A stretch of 8,273 nucleotides of DNA from an uncultured Clostridia bacterium (lineage in GTDB: Bacteria > Bacillota > Clostridia > Christensenellales > Borkfalkiaceae), in contig CAMWQK010000027.1 in NCBI GenBank assembly GCA_947176445.1, forward strand, positions 1-8,273, written 5' to 3'. Positions 7,264-8,273 of the stretch are shown here, one piece after another. Within the stretch, counting starts at the first letter, position 1; the number at the start of each line of letters is the position of its first letter. The notes beneath the pieces are model-generated. The model made no database searches. It was not told the origin of the DNA and worked only from the letters and a program-made list of their open reading frames with translations. A program made the position numbers and the translations under genes.

Positions 7264-7477
7264 CGTATAAAACGCGGTACCACCTAAATTCTTGCATCAT
7301 ATAATATGCAACTCATTGCCCCTTAACGCGGGATACGGCTCTCCTTAAAGTTCCGTTCGGGAGAGCGGCTCGCGGGGGAATACCGTGCCCGTCAGCCAAG
7401 AAAACCTCTCAGTCTGCGGGTTTTCCTCCCTGTATGCTGATTTATGAGCGCGTCTCTTCCGCTTCAACGCCTGTATA
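7231..7477 (-). promoter_or_regulatory. T-box leader, tRNA-Phe responsive, of pheST
   Basis: On the minus strand the T-box core AATTTAGGTGGTACCGCG lies at 7290-7273, with GGTGGTACCGCG matching the conserved antiterminator sequence that pairs with uncharged tRNA. Upstream are a stem (TTGCAT/ATGCAA) just before the T-box, a 7-bp GCTCTCC/GGAGAGC stem, and a stem I with an AAAACC/GGTTTT distal hairpin and TCAGC/GCTGA helix. A UUC (Phe) triplet at 7380-7378 falls on the 3' side of an internal loop bounded by GCGG/CCGC, which is where the specifier should be. It should sense uncharged tRNA-Phe and let transcription reach pheS. Confidence 0.93.
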
Positions 7478-7483
7478 TTCGCT

Positions 7484-7512
7484 ATTATAGGCAATTTTAT
7501 CCCGCTTGTCAA
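7484..7512 (-). promoter_or_regulatory. Perfect consensus sigma-A promoter of the pheST operon
   Basis: Minus-strand TTGACA (7512-7507), a 17-nt spacer and TATAAT (7489-7484) match the consensus at every position. Initiation near 7477 gives a leader of about 270 nt that contains the T-box. Confidence 0.92.
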
Positions 7513-7576
7513 TCGTTTTTATTCCACTTTGCGCCGCATATTTTCACAAAAACGAACCGAAACCTGTTGCGGCTTA

Positions 7577-7605
7577 TTGACATTTCACACGCAGTCTGCT
7601 AAACT
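7577..7605 (+). promoter_or_regulatory. Sigma-A type promoter of nadA
   Basis: Plus-strand TTGACA (7577-7582), a 17-nt spacer and TAAACT (7600-7605) lie 30 nt upstream of the nadA ATG. It is separate from and divergent to the pheST promoter. No repressor operator was recognised with confidence in the 64 bp between the two -35 boxes. Confidence 0.82.
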
Positions 7606-7635
7606 TTGAAACAAGACCTATACAGAGGAAGACAT

Positions 7636-8273
7636 ATGACGATACAGGAAATGCAGAAACAGATTCTGCAATACAAGCGCGAGCGCGATATCCTCATCCT
7701 CGCTCACTGCTACGAGCGGCGGGAGATCACCGAGATCGCCGACTTCACAGGCGACTCGTACGCCCTTGCCTTGCAGGCAACGCGCGCAAAACAGCAGACC
7801 GTCATCATGTGCGGCGTGCGCTTCATGGCGGAGACGGTGAAAATTTTGTCGCCCGAAAAGAAAGTCTATCTCTCGAATGCGGACGCGGGCTGTCCCATGG
7901 CGGAACAGCTCGATTTAGAGGAGCTGTCCTCGCTCAAAGAGCAGTACCCGAACGCCGTCACGGCGGCATATATCAACACGACGGCAAGTCTCAAAACGCT
8001 GTGCGACGTGTGCGTGACGTCCTCGTCCGCAGAGCGCATTTTAAGAGCGCTTCCCGAGAAGGAAATTTTGTTCGTACCCGATATCAACCTCGGGCGGTAT
8101 CTTGCGGAGCGCATGCCCGAAAAGCAGTTCCGCTTCGTGCACGGCGGCTGCCCCACGCACGTCCGAGCAAACAAAAAGGACGTGGAGCGCGCCAAATCGC
8201 TGCACCCCGACGCGCTCTTCCTCGCCCATCCCGAGTGTCTGCCCGAAGTGGTCGCGCTTGCCGACTACGTGGG
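7636..8273 (+). CDS. nadA: Quinolinate synthase, 3' end beyond window
   Basis: The frame opens at ATG 7636 (upstream AGAGGA) and runs open to the window edge, giving the first 212 residues. NadA condenses iminoaspartate with dihydroxyacetone phosphate to quinolinate in de novo NAD synthesis, using a [4Fe-4S] cluster. Visible family blocks are ILAHCYERREITEIADFTGDS (residues about 21-41), CGVRFMAETVKIL with cluster cysteine Cys59, NADAGCPMAEQ, the CDVCVTSS segment, VPDINLGRYLAE and HGGCPTHVR with the second cluster cysteine Cys172, then HPECLPEV. The third cluster cysteine is expected past the window end. The HCYERRE block replaces the more usual HNYQ.PE, which looks like lineage variation. 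It is divergent from pheS with its own promoter. nadB and nadC often follow nadA but cannot be seen here. Confidence 0.95.
   Translation, partial: MTIQEMQKQILQYKRERDILILAHCYERREITEIADFTGDSYALALQATRAKQQTVIMCGVRFMAETVKILSPEKKVYLSNADAGCPMAEQLDLEELSSLKEQYPNAVTAAYINTTASLKTLCDVCVTSSSAERILRALPEKEILFVPDINLGRYLAERMPEKQFRFVHGGCPTHVRANKKDVERAKSLHPDALFLAHPECLPEVVALADYV

Noticed and set aside
7520..7576. GCCGCA/TGCGGC inverted repeat upstream of nadA as a NAD-regulator operator
   Set aside because: The arms are only 6 bp and far apart, and I could not match them to a niacin repressor motif with confidence.

Overview
The window looks like chromosomal DNA from an anaerobic Bacillota, most likely a Clostridia-type lineage. 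The evidence is strong Shine-Dalgarno sequences, consensus sigma-A promoters, a T-box leader on a tRNA synthetase operon, a ZTP riboswitch on a pyruvate formate-lyase operon, and moderately GC-rich codons. Genus cannot be told from the sequence. The two interspersed palindromic elements and the abrupt end of pflB suggest a genome (or metagenome assembly) with mobile repeat-like sequence.

Layout from left to right. Positions 1-286 are non-coding, hairpin-rich sequence that abuts a truncated pflB. Positions 279-3346 carry a minus-strand operon in the order pflA, a small thioredoxin-like gene, then pflB. Positions 3347-3770 form its control region: promoter, ZTP (pfl-motif) riboswitch with overlapping intrinsic terminator, then a roughly 120-bp imperfect palindrome and an 11-bp stem just ahead of the pflA ribosome binding site. 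Positions 3771-7208 carry pheS and pheT on the minus strand, led by a phenylalanine T-box (about 7231-7477) and a perfect TTGACA-17-TATAAT promoter. From 7636 to the window end, on the plus strand and with its own promoter, is the 5' two thirds or so of nadA.

How the genes fit together. Formate from PFL can feed formyl-tetrahydrofolate and purine synthesis. ZTP accumulates when 10-formyl-THF is short, so a ZTP ON switch ahead of pflA-trx-pflB makes metabolic sense. PflA is the radical-SAM enzyme that installs the glycyl radical on PFL. The striking anomaly is that PflB here ends right before its glycyl radical domain: the stop codon lies at the edge of an inverted repeat, and about 80 residues, including the RVSGYAV-type radical loop, are missing. 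PheST is ordinary housekeeping controlled by uncharged tRNA-Phe, and NadA makes quinolinate for NAD.

No defence system, CRISPR array, transposase gene or tRNA/rRNA gene was seen. The most notable items are the truncated pflB junction, the ZTP riboswitch with a compensatory pseudoknot, and two palindromic elements sharing a GACAAGGCG signature.
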